55,410 bases of DNA, from NCBI GenBank assembly GCA_029882975.1, contig JAOUJW010000032.1, forward strand, positions 1-55,410, given 5' to 3'. The notes under the pieces were generated by a model that was given only the letters and a program-made list of their open reading frames with translations, had not been told where the DNA came from and made no database searches. The number at the start of each line of letters is the position of its first letter. The stretch's first letter is position 1. The position numbers and the translations under genes were made by a program. The DNA comes from Gammaproteobacteria bacterium (GTDB lineage Bacteria > Pseudomonadota > Gammaproteobacteria > SZUA-152). Below are positions 42,453 to 52,545 of this stretch, piece after piece.

Positions 42453-44489
42453 TCAGGCAGTTATGCCGCTGTGACGCAATAAAGCATCCACAGAAGGTTC
42501 TCTGCCTCGAAATTGTTTAAAAAGTTCCATGGGTTCGGCAGATCCGCCTTGTTCCAGGATGCTGTGTAGAAAAGCCTGGCCGGTGTCTCGGTTAAAAATA
42601 CCGTCCTCCTCAAATTTGGAAAAGGCATCCGCAGAGAGTACTTCGGCCCATTTGTAGCTGTAATAACCGGCGGCGTAACCTCCGGCAAATATGTGTGAAA
42701 AACCGTGTTGGAACCGATTATAGTCACTGTGCCGGATTACTGCGACCTCGCGTCGAACCTGATTCAGCAGGTTTTGTATTTGATCCGGCTGTTGAGGGTC
42801 GAATTCCAGGTGTAAGCGAAAATCAAACAGGGCAAATTCCAACTGCCGCACCATTTGCATGGCACTTTGAAAATTTTTAGCCTGTAGCAGTTTGTCGAAC
42901 AGCGAGTCGGGCAGAGGCTCACCGCTTTCGTAATGGCGTGCTATGAGATTTAGAGATTCCTTTTCCCAGCACCAGTTTTCCATAAACTGACTGGGCAGTT
43001 CTACAGCATCCCAGGGCACTCCGTTAATGCCGGACGCATCCATGCAGTCGATTTGGGTCAACATATGATGTAAGCCATGGCCAAATTCATGAAACAAAGT
43101 GGTGAGTTCAGAATGCGTCAGTAGGGCCGGTTTGCCACCGCTGGGTGGGGTAAAATTGCAGGTGATAAAGGCGACCGGTGTTTGTATGCCATCCTTGGTT
43201 TTAAACCGGGAAGCGCATTCATCCATCCAGGCGCCACCGCGTTTGTTTGCACGCGCATAGAGGTCCATATAGAAGCGGCCCCGAAGTTGGCCTATTGGGT
43301 CTTTTACATCAAAGAACCGTACTTGCTCATGCCAAGTGTCGACGTCATGGCGTTCCTCGATGCTTAAACCGTACAGTTTGTGCACCACTGCAAACATACC
43401 TTGAACCACCTGTGGTTCGGGAAAGTAGGGTTTGAGATCTTCTTGGCTGACGTTGTAGCGTTTTTGGCGCAATTTTTCCGAGAGGTACATAATGTCCCAG
43501 GGTTCCAAACTCGACAATTGCATTTCTTGTGTCGCGAAATCCTGTAGCTGGTGTAAATCCTGTTCGGCGATGGGTCTGGAGCGTTTGGCCAGATCACTGA
43601 GAAAATCCAATACCGATTGGGTGTCCGGTGCCATTTTGGTAGCCAGCGACAGCTCGGCATAATTGGCATAGCCCAGGAGATGGGCTTTTTGTGTGCGCAG
43701 CTCTAAAATTTGTTGCATGATCCGACTGTTGTCGAACTGTCCTGCGTTTGGACCTTGGTCCGATGCACGGGTGACATAAGCTTTATATATTTGTTGTCGC
43801 AGTTCACGCCGGTCGGCATAGGTCATAATGGCAAAGTAAGAAGGAAATTCCAGGTTAAAAACCCAACCCCTTTGATTTCGGCTTTGCGCGGTTTGTGCCG
43901 CCATGTCGATGGCGGAAGGCGGTAATCCGGCCAAATCAGACTCTTGTTCCGTGTGAAAAGACCAGGCTTGAGTGGCATCCAAAACATTGTCAGAAAATTG
44001 GGATTTTAGTGTAGATAGCTGTTGCTGAATTTCTTTGAAACGATTTTTTTCTGTCTCGGGCAAATCCACACCGGACAATCGAAAATCCCTAAGGGCGTCA
44101 TTAATAACTTTTTGTTGAGCTTGGCTCAATTGTGAGAATGTGTCACTGTCATGCAAACGCTGGTAGGCCTGAAACAAGGCGGTATTTTGCCCCAGCTCCG
44201 TGGCATACTGGCTCAATTTGGGGAGGCAGGCATTGTGAGCATCACGCAAGGCTTCATTGTTCATGACCGAGTTTAGATGGCTCACCGGCGACCAAGTTTT
44301 GTGCAGACGGTCCTGTATTTGTTCCAGGGGTTGTATCAATGATTCCCAACTATGCTCGTCTTGTTGTAGTAAAGTAGCGATGGCTTCTCGATTTTGCGTC
44401 AGTACCTGGTCTACTGCCGCTTCCACATGTTCCGGTTTAATGCGTGTGAAGGCGGGTAGCGGCGGATATTCCAACAGGGGGTTTTTCAT
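42453..44489 (-). CDS. prlC: Oligopeptidase A (M3 family metallopeptidase)
   Basis: 678 residues, matching E. coli oligopeptidase A (680). The zinc motif HEFGHGLHH lies near 465 and the downstream Glu ligand is expected around WDAVELPSQFMENWC. The start MKNPLLEYPPLPAFTRIKPEHVEAAVDQ is typical. It is a cytoplasmic enzyme that degrades peptides, including signal peptides. The start of srkA lies 113 bp away on the other strand, so the two genes are divergent. Confidence 0.96.
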   Translation of the reverse strand: MKNPLLEYPPLPAFTRIKPEHVEAAVDQVLTQNREAIATLLQQDEHSWESLIQPLEQIQDRLHKTWSPVSHLNSVMNNEALRDAHNACLPKLSQYATELGQNTALFQAYQRLHDSDTFSQLSQAQQKVINDALRDFRLSGVDLPETEKNRFKEIQQQLSTLKSQFSDNVLDATQAWSFHTEQESDLAGLPPSAIDMAAQTAQSRNQRGWVFNLEFPSYFAIMTYADRRELRQQIYKAYVTRASDQGPNAGQFDNSRIMQQILELRTQKAHLLGYANYAELSLATKMAPDTQSVLDFLSDLAKRSRPIAEQDLHQLQDFATQEMQLSSLEPWDIMYLSEKLRQKRYNVSQEDLKPYFPEPQVVQGMFAVVHKLYGLSIEERHDVDTWHEQVRFFDVKDPIGQLRGRFYMDLYARANKRGGAWMDECASRFKTKDGIQTPVAFITCNFTPPSGGKPALLTHSELTTLFHEFGHGLHHMLTQIDCMDASGINGVPWDAVELPSQFMENWCWEKESLNLIARHYESGEPLPDSLFDKLLQAKNFQSAMQMVRQLEFALFDFRLHLEFDPQQPDQIQNLLNQVRREVAVIRHSDYNRFQHGFSHIFAGGYAAGYYSYKWAEVLSADAFSKFEEDGIFNRDTGQAFLHSILEQGGSAEPMELFKQFRGREPSVDALLRHSGITA

Positions 44490-44601
44490 GAGTAATCCTA
44501 TAATTCTTTTTCAACAGCTGCGAGTCAGACAGGTTTTGTAAAAGCCGGTAGCCCGGTATTATGCAATATGCGTCCCAATATTCAACACAGGGAGGACTCC
44601 T

Positions 44602-45660
44602 TTGCAGGATGATCCGCGAGATAGTTTAGACAATTCAAACCATTTAGGTTCAGCCGATGCTCCCGACGTGGGTAAAACCCACAATGAACATCCTTATGAG
44701 CAATTGACACCGGAAGTGGTGTTGGACGCGGTGGAAACCATGGGGGTGCAGTGTGATGGTCGTTTATTAGCCTTAAACAGCTATGAAAACCGTGTCTATC
44801 AGGTGGGCGTGGAAGACGGGACACCCTTGGTCGCCAAGTTTTACCGTCCGGGACGTTGGAGCGATGCCGCCATTATTGAAGAGCACAATTTTACCATCAC
44901 TCTGGCAGAAGCAGAGTTGCCGGTAGTGGCGCCTTTGCGGTGGGATGGTGAAACCCTACACATGTCCCATGGATTTCGTTTTTCCCTATATCCGCGCAGA
45001 GCCGGTCGCTGGCCCGAGTTGGATAGTGAGCAAAATTTACGCTGGATGGGCCGCTTTATTGCCCGGATCCATAATTTGGGTCGTTTAAGGCCGTTTCAAC
45101 ATCGTCCCCGCTTGGATATACAAACCTATGGTCATGACGCGGTAGAGTTTTTATTAGCAACTACATTTATCCCGGCGGAATTGCGCGAGGCGTATACCAG
45201 CCTGGTGCGGGATGTGTTGGCGCAGGTGCAGGCCGGATTTGATGCAGCAGGCGTTGTGGCACAGCTGCGCATTCACGGTGATTGTCACCCGGGTAACATT
45301 TTATGGACCAGTGACGGTCCTCATTTTGTGGATTTTGACGATGCCCGCAGTGGACCGGCAATCCAGGATTTATGGATGTTGTTATCGGGTGAGCGGGAGC
45401 AAATGACACAACAGTTATCCCATGTCCTGGGGGGGTACACTGAGTTTAGTGACTTCAATCCCTCTGAGGTGGCGCTCATAGAACCCTTGCGTACCTTACG
45501 TATGATTAACTATTCGGCTTGGCTGGCGCGACGTTGGCAGGACCCCAGCTTTCCCATCAATTTTCCCTGGTTCGCCGGCAACCGTTACTGGGAAGAACAA
45601 ATCCTGGCCTTGCGGGAGCAGTTGGCATTGATGCAGGAAGGGCCGTTGGTATGGTACTAA
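44602..45660 (+). CDS. srkA: Stress response kinase A (YihE-like)
   Basis: 352 residues. The body aligns well with E. coli SrkA: LLALNSYENRVYQVGVEDG, VAKFYRPGRW, LRIHGDCHPGNILW (catalytic loop) and PHFVDFDDARSGPAIQDLWMLL, with the C-terminal INFPWFAGNRYWEEQI. TTG at 44602 is taken as start because a strong site (GGGAGGA) lies about 6 nt upstream. This gives an N-terminal extension of about 28 residues relative to E. coli. A protein kinase of the choline-kinase-like fold that protects against stress-induced death in E. coli. Confidence 0.95.
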   Translation: MQDDPRDSLDNSNHLGSADAPDVGKTHNEHPYEQLTPEVVLDAVETMGVQCDGRLLALNSYENRVYQVGVEDGTPLVAKFYRPGRWSDAAIIEEHNFTITLAEAELPVVAPLRWDGETLHMSHGFRFSLYPRRAGRWPELDSEQNLRWMGRFIARIHNLGRLRPFQHRPRLDIQTYGHDAVEFLLATTFIPAELREAYTSLVRDVLAQVQAGFDAAGVVAQLRIHGDCHPGNILWTSDGPHFVDFDDARSGPAIQDLWMLLSGEREQMTQQLSHVLGGYTEFSDFNPSEVALIEPLRTLRMINYSAWLARRWQDPSFPINFPWFAGNRYWEEQILALREQLALMQEGPLVWY

Positions 45661-45666
45661 ATTTAA

Positions 45667-45688
45667 GGAAGCTCTGATTAATTCCTGG
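45667..45688 (+). repeat. Solo copy of a MITE-like end motif
   Basis: GGAAGCTCTGATTAATTCCTGG differs at three of 22 positions from the left end of the MITE-like element at 53221-53379. Here it lies in the 34-bp gap between srkA and the cytochrome-like gene, with no second end nearby. Confidence 0.4.
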
Positions 45689-45694
45689 AAGGGG

Positions 45695-46618
45695 TTAGTT
45701 TGGTACGGGGATTAACGAATTGGCATTCAATGCCGGTGCGGACGATCCATGGCAATTGGAGCACACGCGGTCAGTCGCTGAATGAGCTCGGTAGGGGATG
45801 GATCCCTGGCCCACATACGTGGCGGTAAGTTTTACGGTGCTGTCATATGATGCTATCAGGCCGTACCATGTCGGCGGTAGCAGGTTGGAGCTGTAAAAAT
45901 CGCCCAGAGCGGTGGTTTCAACTACGCCTGCCAGATGTAGGTCGTAATTATAGTTGCCGATGGTATTCCAGGCTCTGTTATAAAAACCGATAGCAACATA
46001 GGTTCGGGGTCCGGCGTTGAGTACCGTGCCTTGAATATTACACGTTGCGCAACTGCCGCTGAAGTAGGTATTGCTAAAATTCCCATTGTTCAATCGGGCA
46101 ACCGTTGGGGTGGCAATGATTTGACCATTTGCGTCTGTGGCGCTAACTGCGTTGCCGTGACAACTGTTGCATTGAAGCGTGCTGGCATTTAACGGGGCTG
46201 AAGGTATGGGTTTATAGGATCGCTTGGCAAGGGATCGATCGTAAACAACGGGATAATATTCCACACCGTTACCGGTAAAGGTACGGTTGCTGTAAAAATT
46301 GCCGTTATCGTCTACATCAATACTGGCCAGGAGTTCTCCGCTGCCATGAGGTTCGGAATATAATTCTATGGCCGCATTGTTTAGTGTGGCATTTAGGTTT
46401 GTGTAGCTATACAGAGTACCCGAAAGGGTGAAAGCCGCAGCATCAATGCCATCATGGCATGAGGCTTGACTGCAAGAGGTGCCGGAAACGGAAGAAGTAT
46501 GGGCGTCATTGGCAGCCGTACTTCCACGGCTGCTTTCCAGGAGATTGGATCGAGGTTCAAGATCCGGCACACACCCGGCTAAAACCGGCAATAAGAGTAA
46601 CAGCGAATAGAGTTTCAT
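45695..46618 (-). CDS. Lipoprotein with c-type haem motifs
   Basis: 307 residues. Signal peptide with lipobox (LAGC). Three haem-like motifs: CSQASCH (a C-x4-C-H form near 48), CNSCH (near 150) and CSNCH (near 287), plus a CATC that lacks the His. Between them lie beta-rich stretches with carboxypeptidase-like repeats (LSGTLYSYTNLNATLNNAAIELY, IQGTVLNAGPRTYVAIGFYN). This looks like a surface or periplasmic lipoprotein with two or three covalent haems. No oxidase or reductase partner lies next to it. Confidence 0.75.
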   Translation of the reverse strand: MKLYSLLLLLPVLAGCVPDLEPRSNLLESSRGSTAANDAHTSSVSGTSCSQASCHDGIDAAAFTLSGTLYSYTNLNATLNNAAIELYSEPHGSGELLASIDVDDNGNFYSNRTFTGNGVEYYPVVYDRSLAKRSYKPIPSAPLNASTLQCNSCHGNAVSATDANGQIIATPTVARLNNGNFSNTYFSGSCATCNIQGTVLNAGPRTYVAIGFYNRAWNTIGNYNYDLHLAGVVETTALGDFYSSNLLPPTWYGLIASYDSTVKLTATYVGQGSIPYRAHSATDRVCSNCHGSSAPALNANSLIPVPN

Positions 46619-46853
46619 TTTTTAAATCGAAGCGTGGTATTCTACTTAAAATAAGGTAACCGGGATTATACTGAAGTAATAATACACAATCGCAGTGTCT
46701 TATGTAAGCCCATGATAATAAATATAATTTAAAATAATTTTTGAGTGTTCCATGCGATTGATTTTGTGGTGAAATCGGGCGCCAAACCCCGGTGAAAACC
46801 AGACAATTTTTCACTAATTTCTATCATTCACATAAGATTCATAAGGTAATAGA

Positions 46854-48203
46854 TTGACTAAACAGGAATTCGATTTAATTGCCATCGGCGGTGGTAGTGG
46901 CGGTCTGTCCGTAGCGGAGCGTGCTGCCGAGTACGGCGCCCGTTGCGCTATTGTGGAAAGCGGTAAAATGGGCGGTACTTGTGTCAACGTGGGTTGTGTT
47001 CCTAAAAAAGTCATGTGGTATGGTGCCGAAACGGCCTTGGCCATTGCACAAGCGCCCGCTTACGGATTTGATGTATCGCTCAACAGTTTCAATTGGCAAA
47101 CCTTGGTTAACGCGCGTGAAAATTATATCAGCGGCATCAACCAATGGTATGACGGCTATTTGCAAAAATTGGGTATTACGGAAATTAAAGGCCAAGCACG
47201 CCTGCTCAGTTCCAATACCGTGGAAGTGAATGGTACCGAGTACAGCGCCAAACATCTGGTGATTGCGCCCGGTGGCACGCCTGCCGTACCCGATGTGCCC
47301 GGAGCGGGGCTGGGGATGACCTCCGATGGTTTTTTCGCGCTCACTGAACTACCGAAAAAAGTCGCGGTTATCGGATCGGGCTTTATTGCGGTTGAGCTCA
47401 GCGGCGTGTTGCATGCTTTGGGCTCGGATGTCACTTTATTGGTACGTGGCGAACATTGCCTGAGTCATTTCGATCCCATGTTGGGTGATGTGCTGATGCA
47501 GGAAATGTTGCACAACCACATCCACGTCCTGACCCAAACCCAGGTTGTCCGTTTGGAACAAAGCGCCGGCGGGATACAAGTGCAGGATCAAAATGGTGCG
47601 ATTCATAGTGACTTTGATTGTGTTATCTGGGCCATTGGTCGCAATCCTAACATTGAGGGCCTGGGTCTGGATCAAGTGGGTATCAAAACCGACGCAGTGG
47701 GGCATATTGTGGTGGATGATTTTCAAAATACCAATATTGCCAATGTATACGCTTTAGGAGATGTGACCGGTCGAGTACCTTTGACTCCGGTGGCTATTGC
47801 TGCCGGGCGGCGTCTTGCAGATCGCTTGTTTAATGGACAGCAGGATCGGCACTTGAACTATGAAAATATTCCCAGTGTGATATTCAGTCATCCACCCATT
47901 GGTACGGTGGGACTAAGTGAGACCAAGGCGCGTGAGCAATACGGTGATGCAGTAAAAGTGTATCAAACGGCATTTACACCCATGGCTTATGCTTTTACCC
48001 CCTACCAACCCAAAACCGCCATGAAGTTAGTAACGGTAGGTGCGGAGGAAAAAGTGGTGGGTTGTCACATTATCGGAACCGGTGCAGATGAAATGTTGCA
48101 GGGCTTTGCCGTCGCGATAAAAATGGGGGCCTGCAAAAAAGATTTCGATAATACAGTCGCAATTCATCCCACCAGCGCCGAAGAATTGGTAACCATGCGC
48201 TGA
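46854..48203 (+). CDS. gor: Glutathione-disulfide reductase
   Basis: 449 residues from a TTG start at 46854 with AAGGTAAT upstream. FAD-binding GGGSGG at 12-17, redox disulfide C43-C48 in [17 protein letters not shown]-binding [11 protein letters not shown] near 175 and the C-terminal catalytic His region [13 protein letters not shown] are all visible. It regenerates reduced glutathione in the cytoplasm. The 235-bp divergent region to the cytochrome-like gene is AT-rich and should hold both promoters; I could not identify an OxyR site by eye. Confidence 0.96.
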   Translation: MTKQEFDLIAIGGGSGGLSVAERAAEYGARCAIVESGKMGGTCVNVGCVPKKVMWYGAETALAIAQAPAYGFDVSLNSFNWQTLVNARENYISGINQWYDGYLQKLGITEIKGQARLLSSNTVEVNGTEYSAKHLVIAPGGTPAVPDVPGAGLGMTSDGFFALTELPKKVAVIGSGFIAVELSGVLHALGSDVTLLVRGEHCLSHFDPMLGDVLMQEMLHNHIHVLTQTQVVRLEQSAGGIQVQDQNGAIHSDFDCVIWAIGRNPNIEGLGLDQVGIKTDAVGHIVVDDFQNTNIANVYALGDVTGRVPLTPVAIAAGRRLADRLFNGQQDRHLNYENIPSVIFSHPPIGTVGLSETKAREQYGDAVKVYQTAFTPMAYAFTPYQPKTAMKLVTVGAEEKVVGCHIIGTGADEMLQGFAVAIKMGACKKDFDNTVAIHPTSAEELVTMR

Positions 48204-48227
48204 ACCGACTTTAAGTAGGATTAATTT

Positions 48228-48752
48228 ATGGCAATTCGATCATTTCAACAGTTTGCCCCGGAGTTGGGTGCGAAAGCCTATGTGGATGAGTCAGCCGTGG
48301 TTATCGGCGATGTGGTCTTAGGGGCGGACGCATCGGTATGGCCGTTAACGGTTATTCGCGGGGATGTGAATCACATTCGTATTGGCTCCGGTACCAATGT
48401 TCAAGATGGTTCCGTGTTGCACGTGACCCACCCCTATACGGAAAAACCCGACGGTTACTCCCTGCAAATCGGCGCGAACGTCACTGTTGGCCATAAAGTC
48501 ATTTTGCACGGTTGTAGTATTGGCGATAACTGCCTTATCGGTATGGGCGCCACGATTATGGACGGCGCTGTGGTAGAACCTTATGTGTTGGTGGGAGCCG
48601 GTAGTCTGGTGTCACCGGGGAAGGAGCTGGAGAGCGGTTACCTCTATTTGGGAACGCCGGTTAAGAAGGTGCGACTGCTGACCGAGTCTGAGCGCAATTG
48701 GATTGATTACTCGGCGAAACACTACATCGACTTAAAAAACAAATATTTATAA
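48228..48752 (+). CDS. Gamma-class carbonic anhydrase (YrdA-like)
   Basis: 174 residues. The left-handed beta-helix repeat is clear (IGDVVLGADASVWPLTVIRGDVNHIRIG), and the His ligands lie in GSVLHVTHP and VGHKVILHGC. The C-terminal helix LTESERNWIDYSAKHYIDLKN matches YrdA/CaiE-like proteins. Zinc or iron carbonic anhydrase activity is known for some members only. It lies 25 bp after gor on the same strand, so the two may be co-transcribed. Confidence 0.88.
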   Translation: MAIRSFQQFAPELGAKAYVDESAVVIGDVVLGADASVWPLTVIRGDVNHIRIGSGTNVQDGSVLHVTHPYTEKPDGYSLQIGANVTVGHKVILHGCSIGDNCLIGMGATIMDGAVVEPYVLVGAGSLVSPGKELESGYLYLGTPVKKVRLLTESERNWIDYSAKHYIDLKNKYL

Positions 48753-48849
48753 TATCTGTGAGGGGCGCCGGACGGTGTTGATACAGAGTTGATGTCGAGG
48801 TTTGAAGAAGCTTTGAAAAAAGTTTGATGCAGAGGGTTTGGGGGAAGAT

Positions 48850-49275
48850 ATGATGTATATTTTTGTTGGCAATTTGCCACGGACCTTTAGTGAATTTGAG
48901 TTAAGGCGCATGGTTGAGCGTATGTTGTCACCAAAGGGATTTAAGGAATCCGCCCGACAGGTGTTGTTTAAGAGTGATCAAGTTAAACGATCCGAGTTTT
49001 GTGTTTTCGATAAAATTTCAGATACCGGTATCGTACGTCATGGCCAAGTGCTCATAGAACCGGAAGCGATGGCCAAGCGTCTGTTGCAGCGCTTGGATAA
49101 GACCGATTGTCGCGGACATCAATTGTGTGTGAGAGAGTTCACAATTCGTGCCTATCATAACGATCGCCGCGGCTTGGATTGGCGAAAAAAAGACTGGTCA
49201 GGGATGGAGCGACGATTGATCGAGCGGCGTCAACCCACCATAGAGAAAGAACCCAATAAAGATTTTTTTGCTTGA
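48850..49275 (+). CDS. RNA recognition motif protein
   Basis: 141 residues starting MMYIFVGNLPRTFSEFEL. RNP2 (IFVGNL) is good. RNP1 is degenerate: the middle part VKRSEFCVFDKISDTGIVRHGQVLIE lacks the usual KGFGFV. The C-terminus is basic (RGLDWRKKDWSGMERRLIERRQ). ATG 48850 is chosen over TTG 48838, with GGGGAAGA upstream. Probably a small RNA-binding protein; target unknown. Confidence 0.68.
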   Translation: MMYIFVGNLPRTFSEFELRRMVERMLSPKGFKESARQVLFKSDQVKRSEFCVFDKISDTGIVRHGQVLIEPEAMAKRLLQRLDKTDCRGHQLCVREFTIRAYHNDRRGLDWRKKDWSGMERRLIERRQPTIEKEPNKDFFA

Positions 49276-49289
49276 GCTGGGCGCCCGGC

Positions 49290-50150
49290 CTAGCCGGCTG
49301 TTTGCAGACGGTTCCGCAAATTATGAATAACAATTTGGCTGTCCGGGCGAACCTTGCGCCAGATATAAAAAGATTCGGCGGCTTGTTCCACCAACATACC
49401 CAAACCATCGCTGATGTATCCTGCGCCGCGTTGTTGTGCCCAAAGCATGAACGGCGTCGGTTGAGCGCCATACATCATATCGTAACAAACACTGTTTTGA
49501 TGCAGTGCCGTATTGGCAAGAGGTGGCGCCTCGCCTTGAAGACTGGCTGATGTGGCGTTGATGAGCACGTCATAAGGTTGGGGTGGCAGCGAATCAAAAG
49601 TGCAGGCTGTGCAGTTAGCCGGTTCAGAGAAGTCCAGTAATAATTCCTGCGCCGTTTTCAAAGTACGATTGCATAGTGTTAACTGTTCCGGTTTGCCATC
49701 CAGTAAGGGTCCTAAAACCCCCCGGGCAGCACCACCGGCGCCAACTAGAAGTATACGCTTTCCCTGCAGCGTAACGTTATGGTTGTTGCTGAGGTCGCGA
49801 ATCAGACCGATGCCATCTGTATTGTCGCCAAATAAAGTCTTATCCTCTTGTACTGCGATGGTATTAACGGCTCCGGCCAGACGGGCGCGCTCGGACAGTG
49901 TGTCTACCAGGTTCCAGGCATCTTTCTTAAACGGTACGGTGATGTTTAAGCCTTTACCGCCGTTGGCGACAAAATTACCTACCGCTTGGGGTAAACCGCC
50001 CGGGTCCACTAAGATCGCATCATAGCTAATGGATTGCTGGGTTTGAGCAGCAAAACTTTGGTGGATTTGCGGCGATTTGCTGTGAGCAATGGGATTGCCC
50101 ATGACGCCATAGGCATCCACTTTAGGTTCAAAATCAAATAAGGATGACAT
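49290..50150 (-). CDS. aroE: Shikimate dehydrogenase
   Basis: 286 residues. The shikimate-binding NPIAHSKSPQIHQSFA near 17, catalytic VPFKKDAW (Lys), NTDGIGLIRDL and the NADP-binding GAGGAARGVLGPLL are all in place. The C-terminal DGLGMLVEQAAESFYIW is typical. It reduces 3-dehydroshikimate in aromatic amino acid synthesis. It follows hemB on the same strand with a 21-bp gap. Confidence 0.96.
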   Translation of the reverse strand: MSSLFDFEPKVDAYGVMGNPIAHSKSPQIHQSFAAQTQQSISYDAILVDPGGLPQAVGNFVANGGKGLNITVPFKKDAWNLVDTLSERARLAGAVNTIAVQEDKTLFGDNTDGIGLIRDLSNNHNVTLQGKRILLVGAGGAARGVLGPLLDGKPEQLTLCNRTLKTAQELLLDFSEPANCTACTFDSLPPQPYDVLINATSASLQGEAPPLANTALHQNSVCYDMMYGAQPTPFMLWAQQRGAGYISDGLGMLVEQAAESFYIWRKVRPDSQIVIHNLRNRLQTAG

Positions 50151-50171
50151 GAGATGGGATTAACCGGCTGT

Positions 50172-51248
<1,077 letters not shown>

Positions 51249-51304
51249 TCAATTCAATACTGGGATTTTATAGGAGCGCAGGAGTGTAAAAAAGTGCTGA
51301 AAGT

Positions 51305-51330
51305 AAAAAAGGGCGCACATTTGTGCGCCC
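51305..51330 (-). terminator. Rho-independent terminator after the adenylate kinase gene
   Basis: Perfect 8-bp stem GGGCGCAC (51311-51318) / GTGCGCCC (51323-51330) with ATTT loop. A run of As at 51305-51310 reads as Ts on the - strand, so it ends the transcript of the gene at 51433. Confidence 0.88.
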
Positions 51331-51432
51331 TTAGCTTCTGAACTACCGGTTTTTCGGTTTCCTGGCCCCTTTTGGCTCCTTTGCAGGGTGACAGAAGGGG
51401 TAAGGGACCGTCGATCCGGCTAATTTTGCTGC

Positions 51433-51708
51433 TTATGGTGTAACTGCAGCCTTTTTCTTGGCTGCTCTCTTTTTGGTAGCCTTTTTCTTGGCGACTTTCT
51501 TTTTGGCAACCTTTTTCTTGGCTACCTTCTTTTTGGCAACCTTTTTCTTGGCTACCTTCTTTTTGGCAACCTTTTTCTTGGCTACCTTCTTTTTGGCAAC
51601 CTTTTTCTTGGCTACCTTCTTCTTAGCTACTTTCTTCTTAGCTACTTTCTTCTTAGGTGCGGCTTTCTTTTTAACCGCTGCTTTTGCTCTCTTGGGTTTT
51701 GCTGCCAT
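51433..51708 (-). CDS. Possible separate histone H1-like protein from an internal start
   Basis: ATG 51708 (residue 280 of the adenylate kinase fusion, same frame) is preceded by AAGGAGG (complement of 51717-51723) with an 8-nt spacing, an ideal ribosome binding site and better than most in the window. It would give a 91-residue protein beginning MAAKPKRAKAAVKKKAAP and consisting almost wholly of Lys, Ala and Val. Such proteins condense DNA in other bacteria. This is an alternative product inside the larger frame, not an independent gene. Confidence 0.6.
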   Translation of the reverse strand: MAAKPKRAKAAVKKKAAPKKKVAKKKVAKKKVAKKKVAKKKVAKKKVAKKKVAKKKVAKKKVAKKKVAKKKVAKKKATKKRAAKKKAAVTP

Positions 51709-52545
51709 GATTGTGGCCTCCTTATTGGCAATAGAACCAGATTGATTATGTGTTTCTTTTGCCTTCTTTTCGGAAGTTACTACACTTTCTTTAGTTTTTT
51801 CTTTGGTTTTTTCTGTTTTTATATCATTTTCCTGCATTATTTCATTCAATGCAGACTTAATTGCCGTTGTTGCCTTCTTTTTTTGCGCCTCCTTTACTTC
51901 AATTGATGTGATGACGTTACACAAGCTGTCATAAATCTCATCAATTTCACCCTTTCCTTGCACACTATAGAGCTTGCCTTGTTCCCCATAGTGAGCAATC
52001 AATGGCGAGGTCTGGGTTTCGTACACGCGCAGACGATTGGATATGGTTTCCTCGTTATCGTCTCCGCGATGATGTAAGTTACCACCACACTTGTCGCAAT
52101 GATCTTCCAGTTTGGATGGTGATGTATAAATATTGTAAACCTGATTGCATGTAGAGCAGGTTCGACGTCCCGTTATTCTTTGTATCAGTAAATCGTAGTC
52201 CACGTCTATAAGAATAACACCCTGCAATGGTTTACCAATGGAGTTTAACATTTCATCCAATGCATATGCCTGGGTTAGGTTGCGTGGAAAACCGTCGAGG
52301 ACAAACCCTCTATGAGTATCCGCCTGATCCAATCGCTCCTTAATCATATCCAAAACAATTTGGTCAGAGACCAATTGGCCGGCATCCATTGCAGCCTTGG
52401 CTAATTTTCCCAAGTGGGTTTCCGCTTTAACAGCAGCGCGTAACAGATCGCCCGTGGATATTTGAGGGATCCTGTATTTATCAACCAGCATTTGCGCCTG
52501 CGTGCCTTTGCCCGATCCTGGCGCACCAACCAGTACAATTCGCAT
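51433..52545 (-). CDS. adk: Adenylate kinase with a histone H1-like Lys/Ala repeat tail
   Basis: 370 residues. Residues 1-215 are a complete adenylate kinase: GAPGSGKGT at 7-15, GDLLRAAV, DGFPRN near 84 and a zinc-type LID with C130, C133, C150 and C153. Residues about 216-279 are a charged linker (KEAQKKKATTAIK... EKTKEKTKES). Residues 280-370 are a basic tail of KKVA/KKKVAK repeats like bacterial H1-like histones (AlgP, HctB). M280 (ATG 51708) has its own ribosome binding site. The frame is unbroken, so the full fusion should be made. A sequencing error joining two genes is unlikely because the linker is continuous and intact. Confidence 0.93.
   Translation of the reverse strand: MRIVLVGAPGSGKGTQAQMLVDKYRIPQISTGDLLRAAVKAETHLGKLAKAAMDAGQLVSDQIVLDMIKERLDQADTHRGFVLDGFPRNLTQAYALDEMLNSIGKPLQGVILIDVDYDLLIQRITGRRTCSTCNQVYNIYTSPSKLEDHCDKCGGNLHHRGDDNEETISNRLRVYETQTSPLIAHYGEQGKLYSVQGKGEIDEIYDSLCNVITSIEVKEAQKKKATTAIKSALNEIMQENDIKTEKTKEKTKESVVTSEKKAKETHNQSGSIANKEATIMAAKPKRAKAAVKKKAAPKKKVAKKKVAKKKVAKKKVAKKKVAKKKVAKKKVAKKKVAKKKVAKKKVAKKKVAKKKATKKRAAKKKAAVTP
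51478..51655. repeat. 30-bp tandem repeat coding the lysine-rich tail
   Basis: Roughly 30-bp units (coding KKKVAKKKVA) follow one another. The 30-bp unit from about 51508 is repeated nearly or fully identically at least three times, and flanking units have diverged (CTTCTTAGCTACTTT forms near 51620-51655). It should be prone to copy-number change by strand slippage, always in steps of ten residues. Confidence 0.85.

Noticed and set aside
51478-51655. Regular repeats resembling a CRISPR array
   Set aside because: Units are contiguous with no unique spacers and encode a Lys-rich protein tail in frame.
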